Below, piece by piece: positions 5,378 to 7,674 of a stretch of DNA of 7,674 bases. Position numbers and translations under genes: made by a program. The stretch is from Candidatus Paenalcaligenes intestinipullorum (GTDB lineage Bacteria; Pseudomonadota; Gammaproteobacteria; Burkholderiales; Burkholderiaceae_B): positions 1-7,674 of the forward strand of contig DWUQ01000008.1 of NCBI GenBank assembly GCA_019120675.1, written 5' to 3'. A model generated the notes under the pieces. The model was not told the origin of the DNA and made no database searches. It saw only the letters and a list, made by a program, of their open reading frames with translations. Positions within the stretch are counted from its first letter, which is position 1; each line of letters begins with the position of its first letter.

Positions 5378-6307
5378 ATGCAGCCTTCTCCCTCTCGCCG
5401 TGCCTTTCTTTCGGGTCGACGTTCTGCTCTAAGCAATTGGGAACAATTTGTTTTAGCCTTAAAGGCACGCGTACAAGGTGAGTTGTCTTCAGATCCCAAC
5501 CAAGAGGCCCAGCTGCACTGGCAACCGGTTAGTGCGGCTGAGGTGCATTTTGCCTTATCGCTTTGTCGCCGTTTTGACATTCAGTGTCACACCGTCGGCA
5601 TCGCGCCGCCTCTAAACGAGCCTGATATGCCGACCTTATGGGTGGACCCCAGTGCAGGATTAAATCAGGTGCAGGCCTTAGAGACCGAGGGGCCGCTCTG
5701 GTTTGTGCAACCTGGGTGTACGATGCAGCAGCTCGTTGACGTGGGTTTAACCGCCTTTGCAAAGCTGCCCGCCGAGCTAACGGTGGCGGGCTGGGTGCTG
5801 GATCGGCGCTGGCAAGCGTGGGGCAATGGCCACACACGCTTTTCGGGTGTGGTTCACGCTTCTTTGCTGATGGACGACGGCACGGTGAGCAGTCTTGGAC
5901 CTTTTGGGGCACGTAACAGCAAACCCCTCAACACCCCGCGTTTACGCCAATTGGTGCCCGAGCTTTTTCAGCTGTCGGTGACCTCGGGCAATCAAGCCTG
6001 TTTCCTAGCCGACACGTGGCGAGGGCGCTATCGTTTAGATGCACTACAGCCTGCCTTAGGCAGCGAGCTTAATTTGGCGCATTTGGTATTGGGCAGTGGG
6101 GGTGACTTAGGTTGGCTCGAATGGCTGGTGATTGACGAGCGGCTGTTGGCGTTGTCTGAACCCCTTGGCTTAGCAAACGTGTTTGACGCTAAGCCTGTAG
6201 ATGCTGACAGCGCGTTAGCCGTTCGCTGGAGCGAGCTGGATGCGCACATCAAGCAGTTATTTGACCCCGATTATCGTTTTTCTTTTCCTTTGCAGGCGCT
6301 TTTGTAA
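5378..6307 (+). CDS. GlcE-like FAD-oxidase family protein with degenerate FAD-binding (PCMH) domain
   Basis: This 309-residue protein looks like a remnant or specialised form of the FAD-binding oxidase/glycolate oxidase GlcE fold. In order are AAEVHFALSLCRRFDIQCHTVG (53-74, the family's 'V..AL..C...G....G' start), VDPSAGLNQVQALE (89-102), FVQPGCTMQQLVDVGL (109-124), LTVAGWV (134-140, where the fold usually has a Gly-Gly), VVHASLLMDDG (158-168), LGSGGDLGWLEW (238-249, for the usual GSEGTLG) and a C-terminal IKQLFDPDYRFSF (291-303, like the FDPxGxxNPG end). The usual RGGGTSLxG loop is replaced by TVGIAPPLN, so tight FAD binding is doubtful. The N-terminus SRRAFLSGRR fits a twin-arginine consensus, but no hydrophobic region follows, so export is not supported. 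AGGA at 5367-5370 supports the start. The gene is probably monocistronic, with a terminator at 6328-6361. Its function is unknown. Confidence 0.72.
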   Translation: MQPSPSRRAFLSGRRSALSNWEQFVLALKARVQGELSSDPNQEAQLHWQPVSAAEVHFALSLCRRFDIQCHTVGIAPPLNEPDMPTLWVDPSAGLNQVQALETEGPLWFVQPGCTMQQLVDVGLTAFAKLPAELTVAGWVLDRRWQAWGNGHTRFSGVVHASLLMDDGTVSSLGPFGARNSKPLNTPRLRQLVPELFQLSVTSGNQACFLADTWRGRYRLDALQPALGSELNLAHLVLGSGGDLGWLEWLVIDERLLALSEPLGLANVFDAKPVDADSALAVRWSELDAHIKQLFDPDYRFSFPLQALL

Positions 6308-6327
6308 CGCTCTGCGAGACAGCACCC

Positions 6328-6361
6328 TACGGCTTTAGGAAGAGCCGTATGTTTATTTTTT
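6328..6361 (+). terminator. Rho-independent terminator after the FAD-oxidase-like gene
   Basis: TACGGCT (6328-6334) pairs with AGCCGTA (6343-6349), and a T-G and a T-A pair can extend the stem towards an AGGA loop. TGTTTATTTTTT follows directly. Stem plus T-tract make this the best intrinsic terminator in the window. It separates the FAD-oxidase-like gene from maeB. Confidence 0.85.
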
Positions 6362-6433
6362 AGGTAACGGCTAGAATAGACTTCTTTGCAGTTAAGTTAA
6401 TTCTGAAATTTCCTTCACAGGCGATTGAACATC
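6362..6433 (+). promoter_or_regulatory. maeB 5' region
   Basis: maeB must be transcribed from within or before this stretch, because a good terminator lies just upstream. TAGAAT (6372-6377) is a five-of-six match to a -10 box, but the sequence 16-18 bases before it is the terminator T-tract, with no real -35. An activator-dependent promoter is possible. AGGCGA at 6419-6424 is a modest ribosome binding site nine bases before the ATG. Confidence 0.3.
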
Positions 6434-7674
6434 ATGGATGAAAATCTTCGTAAAGCAGCGCTCGAATATCACGAGCTTGGTCGACCCGGTAAGTTGGCGG
6501 TTACGCCCACAAAGCAACTCTCCAACCAGCGGGACTTGGCTTTAGCCTATTCGCCAGGTGTGGCCGCTGCGTGTGAGGAAATCGTAGCCGATCCCCAAAA
6601 CGCGTTCCGCTATACCGGTCGAGGCAATTTGGTTGGGGTGATCACCAATGGTACCGCGGTATTAGGCTTAGGCAATATCGGCCCTTTGGCTTCCAAGCCG
6701 GTCATGGAAGGCAAGGCAGTACTATTTAAAAATTTTGCGGGCATTGATGTGTTCGATATCGAGATCAACGAAAACGATCCCGACAAACTCGTCGAAATTA
6801 TTGCAGGTTTAGAGCCGACCTTTGGCGGCATCAACCTCGAAGACATCAAAGCACCGGAGTGTTTTGAGGTCGAACGCAAGCTGCGCGAGCGCATGAATAT
6901 CCCCGTATTCCACGATGACCAGCACGGTACTGCGATCTGTGTGGCTGCGGCATTTTTAAACGGCTTGGCTGTAGTGGAAAAAGACTTGGCTGAGGTCAAG
7001 GTTGTGGTGTCAGGCGCCGGTGCTGCGGCGCTTGCTTGCTTGAACTTAATGTTGGATCTGGGTTTGCCTGTTGAGAACATCTGGCTGACCGACATCGAAG
7101 GCGTGGTCTACCAAGGGCGTACGGCACTTATGGACGACGCCAAGGCGCGCTTTGCCCAAGACACCGAGGCACGTACCTTAGCGGATGTGATCGGCGATGC
7201 GGATGTGTTCCTAGGTCTATCAGCGGGTGGCGTACTCAAGGCCGAAATGGTCGAAAAAATGGCGGCTCGCCCCTTAATTTTAGCGTTGGCGAACCCCACT
7301 CCCGAGATTCTGCCCGAAGTCGCGCACGCCGTACGTGACGATGTTGTGATGGCCACAGGGCGTTCCGACTACCCCAATCAGGTCAACAACGTTCTCTGCT
7401 TCCCGTACATTTTCCGCGGTGCCTTAGATATTGGTGCGACCACCATCACCCGTGGTATGGAAATTGCCGCGGTACACGCGATTTGCCAATTGGCTCGCGA
7501 AGAGCAAGACGAAGTGGTCGCTGCTGCCTACAATCTCGAAGACATCGAGTTTGGCCCCAAATACCTTATCCCCATGCCTTTTGACTCGCGCTTGATTGTG
7601 CGTATTGCCACTGCGGTGGCTAAAGCCGGTATGGCCGATGGCGTGGCTACCCGACCCATTCAGGATTTCGACAG
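6434..7674 (+). CDS. maeB: NADP-dependent malic enzyme, 5' part (MaeB)
   Basis: The enzyme oxidatively decarboxylates malate to pyruvate with NADP and a divalent metal, in the cytosol. The frame is open from the ATG at 6434 to the window end, giving 413 complete codons, so the gene is cut off. It aligns without gaps at the N-terminus with E. coli MaeB. The malic domain shows ALAYSPGVAAAC with Y39, GLGNIGPLASKPVMEGKAVLF with catalytic K94, EDIKAPECFEVE with the metal ligands E136 and D137, and HDDQHGTA (160-167) with a further metal-site aspartate. The NAD(P) domain shows SGAGAAALA (193-201), LALANPTPE (283-291) and GRSDYPNQVNN (309-319). The visible part ends at ATRPIQDFD, just before the phosphotransacetylase-like C-terminal domain that makes MaeB about 760 residues. 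That domain, which in E. coli mediates allosteric control, must lie beyond the window. Coding is intact throughout. Confidence 0.97.
   Translation, partial: MDENLRKAALEYHELGRPGKLAVTPTKQLSNQRDLALAYSPGVAAACEEIVADPQNAFRYTGRGNLVGVITNGTAVLGLGNIGPLASKPVMEGKAVLFKNFAGIDVFDIEINENDPDKLVEIIAGLEPTFGGINLEDIKAPECFEVERKLRERMNIPVFHDDQHGTAICVAAAFLNGLAVVEKDLAEVKVVVSGAGAAALACLNLMLDLGLPVENIWLTDIEGVVYQGRTALMDDAKARFAQDTEARTLADVIGDADVFLGLSAGGVLKAEMVEKMAARPLILALANPTPEILPEVAHAVRDDVVMATGRSDYPNQVNNVLCFPYIFRGALDIGATTITRGMEIAAVHAICQLAREEQDEVVAAAYNLEDIEFGPKYLIPMPFDSRLIVRIATAVAKAGMADGVATRPIQDFD

Noticed and set aside
5529..5912. 127-codon minus-strand open frame inside the FAD-oxidase-like gene
   Set aside because: It is antisense to a gene with a clear RBS, family motifs and terminator. 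Its product is Pro/Arg/Ala-rich with no recognisable domain.
6610..7095. 161-codon minus-strand open frame inside maeB
   Set aside because: It lies wholly antisense to a highly conserved maeB region, and its Ser/Thr/Pro/Ala-rich composition is typical of the reverse strand of a GC-biased gene.
7108..7356. 82-codon minus-strand open frame inside maeB
   Set aside because: Same situation: antisense to conserved maeB sequence, low-complexity composition, no RBS evidence.
1..7674. Mobile element, CRISPR array, tRNA or riboswitch
   Set aside because: Both strands were read for terminal inverted repeats, transposase motifs, regularly spaced repeats and cloverleaf-like arms. Nothing convincing was seen, and all gaps are under 130 bases.

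Overview
This window looks like ordinary chromosomal DNA from a betaproteobacterium, most likely of the Burkholderiales and probably an Alcaligenaceae-type organism of moderate GC content. The assignment rests on family resemblance and was not searched. UbiD carries the proline-rich insert I associate with betaproteobacterial forms. The membrane-anchored SLT protein and the aminotransferase read like Burkholderiales families. MaeB is a close match to the long proteobacterial malic enzyme. I see no phage, transposon, CRISPR, tRNA or rRNA signature, and no gap over 300 bases.

Layout. Positions 1-420 hold the 3' end of an unidentified gene. Positions 478-1640 hold a three-gene plus-strand cluster: an ElaB/YqjD (DUF883) ribosome-associated membrane protein, a YqjE-like 'holin superfamily III' membrane protein and a small YqjK-like protein. 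This is the order of the enterobacterial yqjD-yqjE-yqjK cluster. A UUCG-loop hairpin lies between the first two genes, while the last two overlap by 4 bases. On the minus strand, ubiD (1632-3179, GTG start) converges on the cluster with a 9-base overlap. Divergent from ubiD is a membrane-anchored lytic transglycosylase (3261-4091). It converges on a minus-strand PLP aminotransferase (4088-5284), and the two stop codons share the palindrome TTAA. Divergent from the aminotransferase is a GlcE/PCMH-like protein with degenerate FAD-binding motifs (5378-6307), closed by a hairpin terminator. The 5' part of maeB (6434-7674) runs off the window.

How the genes work together. They do not form one pathway. 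The first cluster probably belongs to envelope or ribosome stress physiology, ubiD to ubiquinone synthesis, the transglycosylase to cell wall turnover, the aminotransferase to amino acid metabolism and maeB to the malate-pyruvate node. Both tail-to-tail junctions are overlapped and lack a recognisable terminator, so neighbouring transcripts are expected to be antisense at their ends.

I did not find a convincing undescribed system. The most unusual gene is the degenerate FAD-oxidase-like protein, which has a twin-arginine-like N-terminus but no hydrophobic segment after it.
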